From positions 1-64,000 of the forward strand of contig NZ_MCGQ01000004.1 in NCBI RefSeq assembly GCF_002242805.1: a DNA stretch of 64,000 bases, given 5' to 3'. The position numbers and the translations under genes were made by a program. Source of the stretch: Streptomyces diastatochromogenes. GTDB taxonomy: Bacteria; Actinomycetota; Actinomycetes; Streptomycetales; Streptomycetaceae. A model generated the notes under the pieces. The model was not told the origin of the DNA and did not search any database. It worked only from the letters and a program-made list of their open reading frames with translations. This document shows positions 47,915 through 55,970 of this stretch, piece by piece. Within the stretch, counting starts at the first letter, position 1; each line of letters begins with the position of its first letter.

Positions 47915-48774
47915 GCACGCTGGCCGAGCGCACCGAGACGGCCTCCGGCTACCGCGCCGGCCGTACCCTGCCCCTGCGCGTGGAGCTGGTGCGCCAGCTC
48001 AAGCGGCGGCGCACGCTGATCATGGGCGGGATCCTGGCCGTCCTCCCGTTCGTGCTGCTCATCGCCTTCGCGATCGGCGGCGACCCGGGCAGCCGCAACG
48101 GCCAGGTCACCCTGATGGACACGGCCACCGCGTCCGGCGCCAACTTCGCCGCGGTCAACCTGTTCGTCTCGGCGGGCTTCCTGCTGGTGATCCCGGTCGC
48201 CCTGTTCTGCGGGGACACGGTCGCCTCGGAGGCGAGCTGGTCCTCCCTGCGCTATCTGCTGGCCGCGCCCGTGCCCCGGGCCCGGCTGCTGTGGTCCAAG
48301 CTCGCCGTGGGGCTCGGGATGAGCCTCGCCGCGATGGTGCTGCTGCCGGTCGTGGCCCTCGCGGTCGGCACGGCCGCCTACGGCTGGGGCCCGCTGCAGA
48401 TACCCACCGGCGGCGCACTGGACTCCGGCACGGCGGCACAGCGGCTCCTGGTGGTCGTGGCGTACGTCTTCGTGTCCCAACTGGTCACCGCGGGACTGGC
48501 GTTCTGGCTGTCGACCAAGACGGACGCACCGCTCGGCGCGGTCGGCGGCGCGGTCGGCCTGACCATCGTCGGCAACGTCCTGGACGCGGTCACCGCCCTC
48601 GGCCACTGGCGTGACTTCCTGCCCGCGCACTGGCAGTTCGCCTGGGCCGACGCCGTCCAGCCGCACCCCGAGTGGTCCGGCATGATCCAGGGCACCGCGA
48701 TCTCCATAACGTACGCCCTGGTGCTGTTCGCCCTGGCCTTCCGGGGGTTCGCCCGCAAGGACGTGGTGTCCTAG
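47911..48774 (+). CDS. ABC-2 type transporter permease
   Basis: A 287-residue membrane protein with about six helices (GGILAVLPFVLLIAFAIGG, FVSAGFLLVIPVALFCGD, MSLAAMVLLPVVALAVG and others), of the ABC-2/NatB-type. ATG 47911 overlaps the upstream stop by 4 bp (ATGA). It forms the transporter with the fused ATPase; substrate unknown. Confidence 0.88.
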   Translation: MSTLAERTETASGYRAGRTLPLRVELVRQLKRRRTLIMGGILAVLPFVLLIAFAIGGDPGSRNGQVTLMDTATASGANFAAVNLFVSAGFLLVIPVALFCGDTVASEASWSSLRYLLAAPVPRARLLWSKLAVGLGMSLAAMVLLPVVALAVGTAAYGWGPLQIPTGGALDSGTAAQRLLVVVAYVFVSQLVTAGLAFWLSTKTDAPLGAVGGAVGLTIVGNVLDAVTALGHWRDFLPAHWQFAWADAVQPHPEWSGMIQGTAISITYALVLFALAFRGFARKDVVS

Positions 48775-48931
48775 GTCACCGGAGGGTCACCCACCGGTCT
48801 CGAAGGGGCCCCGCCGTGGCCGGTTCGAGACTCATCCGCAACGCTCCGGATCGCACGTTCCGGCCCCCTGCGCCGTCACAGTCGGCAGAGGTCGCACAAG
48901 CCGACGTCAACCGACGCAGGGGGAACGCGAG

Positions 48932-50449
48932 ATGGAGCGGAACCGGACACAGCGATCACGACGGATACGCGGCACACTGCTCGCCCTCACGGCGGCCGGA
49001 AGCCTGCTGCTGACGGCCTGCGGGGCGGGCGGCACCGAGAACCACACCAACAGCTCCGACAAACGCGGCCTGCCCGCCCCCGCCCCAGGCCGGGACGAGC
49101 GGGGCTTCGAGTCGCCCCCGTCCGACGGCGACCTCTCCACCTTCGCCCTCGACGTCGACACCGCCTCCTACACCTACGCCCGCCGCACCCTCGCCGACGG
49201 CCGCACCCCCGACCCGCAGACCGTCCGCCCCGAGGAGTTCGTCAACAGCTTCCGCCAGGACTACCGCCGCCCCGACGGCAACGGCTTCTCGGTCACCGTC
49301 GACGGCGCCCGCACCGCGAAGCCGAACTGGTCCCTGGTCCGCGTCGGCCTCGCCACCCGGACCGCCGAACCCACCGAGAAGCGCCCACCGGCCGCGCTCA
49401 CCTTCGTCATCGACGTCTCCGGCTCCATGGACGAACCCGGCCGCCTCGACCTCGCCAAGCAGTCCCTGAACACCATGACGGACCGGCTGCGCGACGACGA
49501 CTCGGTGGCCGTCGTCACCTTCAGCGAACACGCCGAGACCGTCCTGCCGATGACCCGCCTCGGCGGCCACCGCGGCGAGATCCACGACGCCGTCGACGGC
49601 CTGGAGGCCCAGTCCTCCACCAACCTCGGCGCGGGCGTCGAGACCGGCTACGCCACCGCCGTCGAGGGCCTGCGCAAGGGCGCCACCAACCGGGTCGTCC
49701 TCGTCTCCGACGCCCTCGCCAACGAGGGCGAGACCAGCCCCGACGCGATCCTGCGCCGCATCGACTCCGCCCGCCGCGAGCACGGCATCACCCTCTTCGG
49801 CGTAGGCGTCGGCAGCAACTACGGCGACGCCCTCATGGAACGCCTCGCCGACAAGGGCGACGGCCACACCGCCTACGTCTCCGACACCGACGGCGCCCGC
49901 AAGGTCTTCTGCGAGCAACTCCCGCAGAACATCGAGCTGACCGCCCGCGACGCCAAGGCGCAGGTCGCCTTCGACCCCCACACCGTCGCCGAGTTCCGCC
50001 TCGTCGGCTACGACGACCGCAAGGTCGCCGACGACGACTTCCGCAACGACCACGTGGACGGCGGCGAGGTCGGCCCCGGCCACACCGTCACCGCCCTGTA
50101 CGCGGTGCGCACCAGGCCGGGCGCCGACGGCCACCTCGCCACCGCCACCGTCCGCTGGCTCGACCCCACCACCCGGGCCCCGCACGAGGAGTCCGGCGCC
50201 GTGGAGACCGGCGCCCTCAAGGACTCCGTCTGGGAGGCGAGCCCCCGCTTCCAGGTCACGGCGGTGGCCGCCTACTTCGCCGACGCCCTGCGCGCCGGCA
50301 CCGACCACGGCCCCGCCCTCCCCGGCGCCCCGAGCCTCACCCGCCTCGCCGACCGCGCCGCCATGCTGGCCGACGTCACCGAGGACCAGGACGTACAGGA
50401 CCTCGCCGACGCGATCCGGGAGGCGAGCCACACGGACACCGGGGACTGA
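48932..50449 (+). CDS. VWA-domain lipoprotein (YfbK-like)
   Basis: A 505-residue lipoprotein. Signal peptide with lipobox LLTAC, then a low-complexity linker, a YfbK-type N-terminal domain (FALDVDTASYTYARRTLADG, EEFVNSFRQDY), and a von Willebrand A domain with the MIDAS site FVIDVSGSMDEPGRLDLAK and downstream TNLGAGVETGY. It should bind a divalent metal and a protein partner on the outer membrane face. ATG 48932 with AGGGGGA upstream. Independent of the ABC genes. Confidence 0.88.
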   Translation: MERNRTQRSRRIRGTLLALTAAGSLLLTACGAGGTENHTNSSDKRGLPAPAPGRDERGFESPPSDGDLSTFALDVDTASYTYARRTLADGRTPDPQTVRPEEFVNSFRQDYRRPDGNGFSVTVDGARTAKPNWSLVRVGLATRTAEPTEKRPPAALTFVIDVSGSMDEPGRLDLAKQSLNTMTDRLRDDDSVAVVTFSEHAETVLPMTRLGGHRGEIHDAVDGLEAQSSTNLGAGVETGYATAVEGLRKGATNRVVLVSDALANEGETSPDAILRRIDSARREHGITLFGVGVGSNYGDALMERLADKGDGHTAYVSDTDGARKVFCEQLPQNIELTARDAKAQVAFDPHTVAEFRLVGYDDRKVADDDFRNDHVDGGEVGPGHTVTALYAVRTRPGADGHLATATVRWLDPTTRAPHEESGAVETGALKDSVWEASPRFQVTAVAAYFADALRAGTDHGPALPGAPSLTRLADRAAMLADVTEDQDVQDLADAIREASHTDTGD

Positions 50450-50475
50450 GTCACCGCACGTCCCATTGACCCTCC

Positions 50476-50497
50476 CTTACTTCGGAGTAAGTTGACG
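50476..50497. promoter_or_regulatory. TTACTTCGGAGTAA-type palindrome and -35 of the acyl-CoA ligase gene
   Basis: CTTACTTCGGAGTAAG (50476-50491) has 8-base arms matching at 7 positions and is followed directly by TTGACG. TTACT...AGTAA palindromes are typical TetR-class sites at fatty acid degradation genes in actinobacteria. No regulator is adjacent. Confidence 0.45.
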
Positions 50498-50535
50498 TCC
50501 CGGCAGGTACGTTCGAGCCGCCACCGGGAGCCGTG

Positions 50536-52455
50536 ATGGGCGTACGCAGGGATCTGAAGCGGGCACGGCAGCGCACCGACCTGGCGGCCCGTGGCTCGGT
50601 GGAGATCGTCAGGGACGCGACGGGCGCCGTGCGCGAGGTGCGAGCGGCGCCCCTGGCACCGCCGCTCACCGACGGCTCCCTGGCCGACCTCCCGTTCACG
50701 CACGCGGCCGAGACCCCGGACGCGGTGCTGCTGCGCCGCCGTACCGAAGGCGCCTGGCGCCCGGTCACGGCGGCCGCCTTCGCCGCCGAGGCCACCGCCG
50801 TCGCCAAGGGGCTGATCGCCGCCGGACTCGAACCGGGCGGCCGGGTCGCCGTGATGTCCCGCACCCGCTACGAGTGGACCGTCCTGGACTTCGCCATCTG
50901 GGCGGCCGGTGGCCAGTCCGTGCCCGTCTACCCGACCTCCTCCGCCGAGCAGGTGGAGTGGATCGTCCGCGACTCCGGCGCCCGGTACGTCGTCACCGAG
51001 ACCGCCGAGAACACCGCCACGGTCACCACCGGCACCGCGCACCACCCCCAGCCACCGCACCTCTGGGAACTGGACGCAGATGCCCTCGCCCATCTCACCG
51101 CCCTCGGCCGCGACCTGGCCGACGACGAGGTCGCCAAGCGACGCGCCGCCGTGACCCCCGACACCATCGCCACCCTCTGCTACACCTCCGGCACCACCGG
51201 ACAGCCGAAGGGCTGCGTCCTCACCCACGCCAACCTGCACGCCGAGGCCGCCAACACCGTCGAGCTGCTGCACCCGGTCTTCCAGGCCGTCACCGGACAG
51301 ACGGCCTCCATCCTGCTGTTCCTGCCGCTCGCCCACATCCTCGGCCGCACCCTGCAACTCGCCTGTCTGATGGGCCGTATCGAGATCGGCCACTTCCCGA
51401 GCGTCAAGCCCGACGAACTCCGGCCCGCGCTCAAGGAGTTCCGGCCCACCGTCCTGGTCGGGGTGCCGTACCTCTTCGAGAAGATCCACGACACCGGCCG
51501 CGCCACCGCCGAGAAGATCGGCCGCGGCGCCTCCTTCGACCGCGCCGAACGGGTCGCCGTGCGCTTCGGCGAGGCCTACCTGAGGAAGTTCCTCGGCACC
51601 GGCAAGGGCCCGGGGCCCGGCCTGTACGCCGCCTGGGCCCTGTACGACCTGCTGGTCTACCGGCGCATCCGCAAGGAGCTGGGCGGCCGTCTGCGGTACG
51701 CCATGAGCGGCGGCTCCCCGCTGGACCGCAACCTCAACCTGTTCTTCCACGCGGCCGGGATCGTCGTCTACGAGGGCTACGGCCTGACCGAGACCAGCGC
51801 GGCCGCCACCATCGTGCCCCCGCTCGGCCCTCGCCCGGGCACGGTCGGCCTGCCGATCCCCGGCGTGTCGGTACGCATCGCCGACGACGGGGAGGTGCTG
51901 ATCAAGGGCGGGGTGGTCTTCGGGTCGTACTGGAACAACCCGGCGGCCACCGGCGCCGTCCTCGCCGACGACTGGTTCGCAAGCGGCGACCTCGGCTCCC
52001 TGGACGAGGACGGCTACCTCACCATCACCGGCCGCAAGAAGGACATCATCATCACCTCCGGCGGCAAGAACGTCTCCCCGGCGGTCCTGGAGGACCGGCT
52101 GCGCAGCCGCTCGCCGGTCGGCCAGTGCGTGGTCGTCGGGGACAACCGGCCCTTCGTGGCGGCCCTGATCACCCTCGACCCCGAGGCGGTCGCCCACTGG
52201 CTGGCGGTCCGCAAGCTGCCCGCGGACACCCCGCTGTCCGAGCTGGTCCGGGACGAGCGGCTGCGGGCCGAGGTGCAGAAGGCGGTCGACTACGCCAACG
52301 AGGCCGTCTCGCGCGCCGAGTCGATCCGCGCCTTCGCACTCGTCGAGGGTGAGTTCACCGAGGAGAACGGGCTGCTGACGCCGTCCCTGAAGATGAAGCG
52401 GCACGCTGTGACGGCGGCCTACGCCGAACAGATCGAGGCGCTGTACCGGAAGTAG
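50536..52455 (+). CDS. Long-chain fatty-acid-CoA ligase (AMP-forming)
   Basis: A 639-residue acyl-adenylating enzyme. Key motifs: LCYTSGTTGQPKGCVLTHANL (P-loop), VYEGYGLTETSAAATI (core), DWFASGDLGSLDEDGYLTITGRKKDIIITSGGKNVSP (hinge and catalytic region). It activates fatty acids for beta-oxidation or lipid synthesis. ATG 50536 has GGGAG five bases upstream, better than the GTG at 50533. Its neighbour downstream is the rodlin cluster, an arrangement shared with other Streptomyces. Confidence 0.93.
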   Translation: MGVRRDLKRARQRTDLAARGSVEIVRDATGAVREVRAAPLAPPLTDGSLADLPFTHAAETPDAVLLRRRTEGAWRPVTAAAFAAEATAVAKGLIAAGLEPGGRVAVMSRTRYEWTVLDFAIWAAGGQSVPVYPTSSAEQVEWIVRDSGARYVVTETAENTATVTTGTAHHPQPPHLWELDADALAHLTALGRDLADDEVAKRRAAVTPDTIATLCYTSGTTGQPKGCVLTHANLHAEAANTVELLHPVFQAVTGQTASILLFLPLAHILGRTLQLACLMGRIEIGHFPSVKPDELRPALKEFRPTVLVGVPYLFEKIHDTGRATAEKIGRGASFDRAERVAVRFGEAYLRKFLGTGKGPGPGLYAAWALYDLLVYRRIRKELGGRLRYAMSGGSPLDRNLNLFFHAAGIVVYEGYGLTETSAAATIVPPLGPRPGTVGLPIPGVSVRIADDGEVLIKGGVVFGSYWNNPAATGAVLADDWFASGDLGSLDEDGYLTITGRKKDIIITSGGKNVSPAVLEDRLRSRSPVGQCVVVGDNRPFVAALITLDPEAVAHWLAVRKLPADTPLSELVRDERLRAEVQKAVDYANEAVSRAESIRAFALVEGEFTEENGLLTPSLKMKRHAVTAAYAEQIEALYRK

Positions 52456-52473
52456 TACTGCGGCACACGACGG

Positions 52474-52506
52474 CGGCGGGCCACCGGGGGAACCGGTGAC
52501 CCGCCG
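52474..52506. terminator. Convergent terminator, acyl-CoA ligase / rodlin
   Basis: CGGCGGG / CCCGCCG with an inner CACCGG / CCGGTG stem, between the ligase stop and the convergent rodlin stop. Serves both. Confidence 0.65.
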
Positions 52507-52521
52507 CGCGGAGGACCTTGC

Positions 52522-52920
52522 TCAGCCGTTGCTGGACAGGGCGGAGATGTCGTCCAGGATGTGCGAGAGCGGCTCGTCGCCCTTGGCCTGGGTCGAGTTC
52601 TCGGCGCACTGCTGGTTCTGCGGCGCGGACAGGACCGGGATGTCCTGGACGCCGACGTTCGCGATGAGCGCGGCCACCGACTGGACGTTGACCTTCGCGG
52701 GCAGGCCGACACAGGCCTTGTTCAGCGAGCCCTCGACCAGCGACAGCTGCGGGCTCTGGTCGCCGAGCGTGCCCGAGTTGCCGAACGACGACGAGGCGTT
52801 GTTACCGCTGAACGACGTGGTGCCGTTGTCGTTGTCGACGGCGAGAGCCTGGGGGGCGGCCGCACCAGCGAGACCGGCGATGGAGGCGGCGACAGCCGCG
52901 GTCGCCCACAGCTTCTTCAT
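52522..52920 (-). CDS. Rodlin (third copy)
   Basis: A 132-residue secreted structural protein. Signal peptide ([26 protein letters not shown]) then [13 protein letters not shown], paralogue-specific middle, and the conserved [35 protein letters not shown] tail. Rodlins build the rodlet mosaic of aerial hyphae and spores with chaplins. ATG 52920 with GAAAGGGA upstream. Its 3' end is almost identical in DNA to that of the next rodlin. Most Streptomyces carry two rodlins; this is the extra one. Confidence 0.92.
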   Translation of the reverse strand: MKKLWATAAVAASIAGLAGAAAPQALAVDNDNGTTSFSGNNASSSFGNSGTLGDQSPQLSLVEGSLNKACVGLPAKVNVQSVAALIANVGVQDIPVLSAPQNQQCAENSTQAKGDEPLSHILDDISALSSNG

Positions 52921-53076
52921 GTTGGTTCCCTTTCGAAAGGCGGACTCCGGGGAGGAGCTGCGTGATCGTCAACGGCCCGGACCACGCCGCAGTTGCGGGC
53001 TTTGCCCCGATTGGGCTAATGCAGTCCGATAAGTCCATAGATACCCCCCTTTACCTTCAAGGGGCGGCCGAACACG

Positions 53077-53110
53077 CCGACGGGCCGCCGGGAAGTCGGC
53101 GGCCCGTCGG
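53077..53110 (-). terminator. Hairpin terminator of the second rodlin gene
   Basis: Perfect 14-bp stem (CCGACGGGCCGCCG / CGGCGGCCCGTCGG) with a 6-nt loop, 34 bp beyond the stop. Confidence 0.8.
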
Positions 53111-53143
53111 GGAGGGCCCGTGCAGGGCCGGGAGATCTCCGGA

Positions 53144-53542
53144 TCAGCCGTTGCTGGACAGGGCGGAGATGTCGTCCAGGATGTGCGAGAGCGGCTCGTC
53201 GCCCTTGGCCTGGGTCGAGTTCTCGGTGCACTGCTGGTTCTGCGGCGCGGACAGGATCGGGATGTCCTGCACGCCGACGTTGACCAGCGCCAGGATGGAC
53301 TGGGCGTTGAGCTTCGCCGGCAGGCCGATGCAGGGCTTGTTGAACGAGCCCTGGATGAGCGCCAGCTGGGGGCTCAGGTCCCCGCTCGTGCTGGAGTTGC
53401 CGAACGACTGAACGGCGTCGTTGCCACTGAACGACGTGGTGCCGTTGTCGTTGTCGACAGCCATGGCCGGGGACGCGGCGGCGGCGGAGAAACCGACGAT
53501 GGAAGCGGCGACCGCGGCGGAGGCCAGAACCTTCTTGATCAC
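53144..53542 (-). CDS. rdlB: Rodlin RdlB-like
   Basis: A 132-residue rodlin. Signal peptide (IKKVLASAAVAASIVGFSAAAASPAMA), [22 protein letters not shown], and the conserved C-terminal [34 protein letters not shown] 53542 preceded by AGAAGGGAA is taken as the start; a TTG six bases upstream is less likely. Divergent from rdlA-like with a shared 257-bp promoter region, as in S. coelicolor. Confidence 0.93.
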   Translation of the reverse strand: MIKKVLASAAVAASIVGFSAAAASPAMAVDNDNGTTSFSGNDAVQSFGNSSTSGDLSPQLALIQGSFNKPCIGLPAKLNAQSILALVNVGVQDIPILSAPQNQQCTENSTQAKGDEPLSHILDDISALSSNG

Positions 53543-53799
53543 TTGCAATTCCCTTCTGGAGAAACCCCGACCACCGGAGCTTCCTGGTCAACTGCCCATC
53601 AGGCGATGGGTTGCTCTGCTTCACTCCGATGGCCTAAACGGGGCTGTGGCGTATGCCCGGGGAGACGGACAGGGGAATTCCACCGATTCCCCGGGGCCGA
53701 ACGAGCCGAACGGGTGATGACCCGCAACCAATCGATCCGGCCGCGGTTGATGCGGGGCAGAACGTGCGTCTTGGCGAGCAGTCAGGAAAGGAAAGCAAG

Positions 53800-54198
53800 A
53801 TGCTGAAGAAGGCAATGGCCGTGGCGGCGGTCGCCGCGTCCCTCGTCGGTGTGTCGGCGGCGATGGCCCCGCAGGCGCTTGCCATCGACAACGACAACGG
53901 CACCACGTCGTTCAGTGGCGACGGCGCCAGCGAGTCGTTCGGCAACAGCACGACCGTGGGCGACATGAGCCCGCAGGCCACGCTGGTCCAGAGCTCGCTC
54001 AACAAGCTCTGCGTGGGCCTTCCGGCGAAGGTCAACGCCCAGTCCATCCTCGCCGCCGTCAACGTCGGCGTGCAGGACATCCCGGTGCTGTCCGCGCCGC
54101 AGTACCAGGAGTGCGCCGAGAACTCCACCCAGGCCAAGGGCGACGAGCCGGTGTCGCACGTGCTGGACGACCTCAAGGTCCTGTCCACCAACGGCTGA
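53800..54198 (+). CDS. rdlA: Rodlin RdlA-like
   Basis: A 132-residue rodlin. Signal peptide ([27 protein letters not shown]), [26 protein letters not shown] and the C-terminal [32 protein letters not shown] 53800 with AGGAAAGGAAAG upstream. It is the most divergent of the three at the C-terminal end and lies next to the chaplin genes, the position of rdlA in S. coelicolor. Confidence 0.93.
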   Translation: MLKKAMAVAAVAASLVGVSAAMAPQALAIDNDNGTTSFSGDGASESFGNSTTVGDMSPQATLVQSSLNKLCVGLPAKVNAQSILAAVNVGVQDIPVLSAPQYQECAENSTQAKGDEPVSHVLDDLKVLSTNG

Positions 54199-54216
54199 CC
54201 GCCGGCCCGGCCGGTC

Positions 54217-54271
54217 CGAAGGCCGCCCGGGTGGCGTGCGGATTTCCGCACTGCTGCCCGGGCGGCCTTCG
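54217..54271 (+). terminator. Two-part hairpin terminator of rdlA
   Basis: 15-bp perfect stem (54217-54231 / 54257-54271) with a second inner GTGCGGA / TCCGCAC stem. Nineteen bases after the stop. Confidence 0.85.
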
Positions 54272-54494
54272 CCGTCTCTCGTCGCCTTTTTCGAAGAAGC
54301 GTTTCTCCTCGTATACGCCAACCTGTCAATTCCCTGATGGCGTTCGAGTGAATTCCAGGGCGACGCGCGTTCCGCAGTTTCTTCGACCGTCTATCCCTCG
54401 TTTTACAACCTGCCGGTCATGGTGCGAGCCGTTCAAGCTGTGCTCGCTCGGTTTCGGCCGTCAAAGGGGCATGACCGCTGAGAAGGGAAAGTTC

Positions 54495-54722
54495 ATGAAG
54501 AAGAGCGCTGCTGTCGTCGCCGGCGCCGTCCTGGCCCTGGGCGGGGCGGCCCCCGCCTTCGCCGACTCCGGGGCCACCGGTGGGGCGACCCAGTCCGCTG
54601 GTGTCATCTCCGGCAACGTGATCCAGGTCCCGGTCCACGTGCCGGTCAACGTCTGCGGCAACACGGTGGACGTCATCGGTCTGCTGAACCCGGCGTTCGG
54701 CGACCCCTGCGTCAACGACTGA
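54495..54722 (+). CDS. Short chaplin (ChpD-like position)
   Basis: A 75-residue secreted chaplin. Signal peptide ends AFA, then one chaplin domain: DSGATGGATQSAGVISGNVIQVPVHVPVNVCGNTVDVIGLLNPAFGDPC, with the two conserved Cys that form the disulfide of amyloid-forming chaplins. ATG 54495 with AGAAGGGAAA upstream. It coats aerial hyphae with rodlins. Confidence 0.94.
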   Translation: MKKSAAVVAGAVLALGGAAPAFADSGATGGATQSAGVISGNVIQVPVHVPVNVCGNTVDVIGLLNPAFGDPCVND

Positions 54723-54762
54723 CGCACGCTACGCAACGCACCAGCCCACCGGCTGTGTCCTG

Positions 54763-54811
54763 GCCGGCCTCGGACCGTCGATCCTTGGATTCTTCGTCCC
54801 GAGGCCGGCCT
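54763..54811 (+). terminator. Hairpin between the two chaplin genes
   Basis: 12-bp perfect stem (GGCCGGCCTCGG / CCGAGGCCGGCC) with a 25-nt loop, 40 bp after the short chaplin stop and 31 bp before the next start. Confidence 0.7.
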
Positions 54812-54842
54812 TCCCACTTCTTCGAGCAGGAAGACAACGAGA

Positions 54843-55883
54843 TTGCGACAGACCCTCAGCAAGGGCATGGTCGTGGCCGCCGCGGCGACAGGCATGCTGT
54901 CCTTGTACGGCAGTCATGCGCTCGCCGACACGGGCGCGCACGGCGTCGCCCAGGGTTCGCCCGGCGTGCTGTCCGGCAACACCGTCCAAGCCCCGGTGGA
55001 AGTCCCGGTCAACGTCTGCGGCAACTCTGTGGACGCGGCCGCCGCGCTGAACCCGGCCTTCGGCAACTCCTGTGCCACCACGCACAGTTCGAAGAAAGAC
55101 GGCGGTGACCGGCACGGGGGCTCGAACCGCGACGCCGGCCACGACTCGGGCTACGGCGACCAGACCCCGTCTACTCGCAGCGGCGGTGGCCACACGACTC
55201 CGTCCCCGTACGGCAGCGGCAGCCACACCACCCCGCCTCCCTATGGCGGCGAGGACCACAAGACCCCGCCCCCGTACGGCAGCGAGGACCACAAGACTCC
55301 GTCTCCCCATGGCAGCGAGGACCACAAGACCCCGTCTCCGCACGGCAGTGGTCACACGACCCCGCCTCCGTACGGCGGTGGCGGTCACACGACTCCGCCT
55401 CCGTATGGCGGTGGCGGTCCCACGACCCCGCCTCCGTATGGCGGCGAGGACCACAAGACCCCGCCCCCGTACGGCGGCGGTGACCACACGACTCCGCCTC
55501 CCTATGGCGGTGGAGACCACACGACTCCGCCTCCCTATGGCGGTGGAGACCACACGACTCCGCCTCCCTATGGCGGCGGTGGTCACACGACTCCGCCTCC
55601 GTACGGCGGTGGCGGTCACACGACCCCGCCCCCGTACGGCGGTGGCGGTCACACCACTCCGCCTCCGTACGGCGGCGGTGACCACACCACTCCGCCCCCT
55701 TATGGCGGCGGTGACCACACGCCCCCGCCCTACGGCGGCGGCCACCACGGGGGGCAGCCGCCCAGCCTTCCGCACACCGGTGGTGACGCGCGGGCCATGC
55801 TGGCGACCTCGGCCGCCAGTGCCGCGCTGATCGCGGCCGGGACGGTCCTGTACCGGCGCGGCCGCGCGGCCTCCGGTCGGTAG
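54843..55883 (+). CDS. Cell-wall-anchored long chaplin with undecapeptide repeats
   Basis: A 346-residue protein. Signal peptide (SKGMVVAAAATGMLSLYGSHALA), one chaplin domain (GVAQGSPGVLSGNTVQAPVEVPVNVCGNSVDAAAALNPAFGNSC), then 17 tandem units of the form HTTPPPYGGGG (184 residues), and a sorting signal LPHTGGDARAMLATSAASAALIAAGTVLYRRGR. The last part has sortase motif, hydrophobic helix and basic tail, so wall attachment is predicted. Long chaplins usually carry two chaplin domains and LAXTG; here there is one, and LPHTG. The TTG start at 54843 follows AGGAAG and matches the usual long-chaplin N-terminus MRQTLSKGMV. Confidence 0.88.
   Translation: MRQTLSKGMVVAAAATGMLSLYGSHALADTGAHGVAQGSPGVLSGNTVQAPVEVPVNVCGNSVDAAAALNPAFGNSCATTHSSKKDGGDRHGGSNRDAGHDSGYGDQTPSTRSGGGHTTPSPYGSGSHTTPPPYGGEDHKTPPPYGSEDHKTPSPHGSEDHKTPSPHGSGHTTPPPYGGGGHTTPPPYGGGGPTTPPPYGGEDHKTPPPYGGGDHTTPPPYGGGDHTTPPPYGGGDHTTPPPYGGGGHTTPPPYGGGGHTTPPPYGGGGHTTPPPYGGGDHTTPPPYGGGDHTPPPYGGGHHGGQPPSLPHTGGDARAMLATSAASAALIAAGTVLYRRGRAASGR
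55191..55742 (+). repeat. 33-bp tandem repeat within the long chaplin gene
   Basis: Seventeen units of 27-33 bp encoding HTTPPPYGGGG/D variants; the first five units differ (HKTPSPHGSED). DNA copies in the middle and end are highly similar, indicating recent expansion. This is coding, not a CRISPR array. Confidence 0.9.
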
Positions 55884-55885
55884 CG

Positions 55886-55921
55886 CGCGGGGTGCCGGAC
55901 CCCAGTGCCCGGCACCCCGCG
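55886..55921. terminator. Terminator after the long chaplin gene
   Basis: Perfect 13-bp stem (CGCGGGGTGCCGG / CCGGCACCCCGCG) with a 10-nt loop between the convergent chaplin and FAD oxidoreductase genes. Confidence 0.75.
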
Positions 55922-55970
55922 TCCCGTGCCACACGCAGGCGCCGTCCGCAGTGGCGCCGTACCGCATCCT

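Noticed and set aside
55191..55742. CRISPR-like array
   Set aside because: The 33-bp units are adjacent coding repeats with no spacers, in frame in a chaplin gene.
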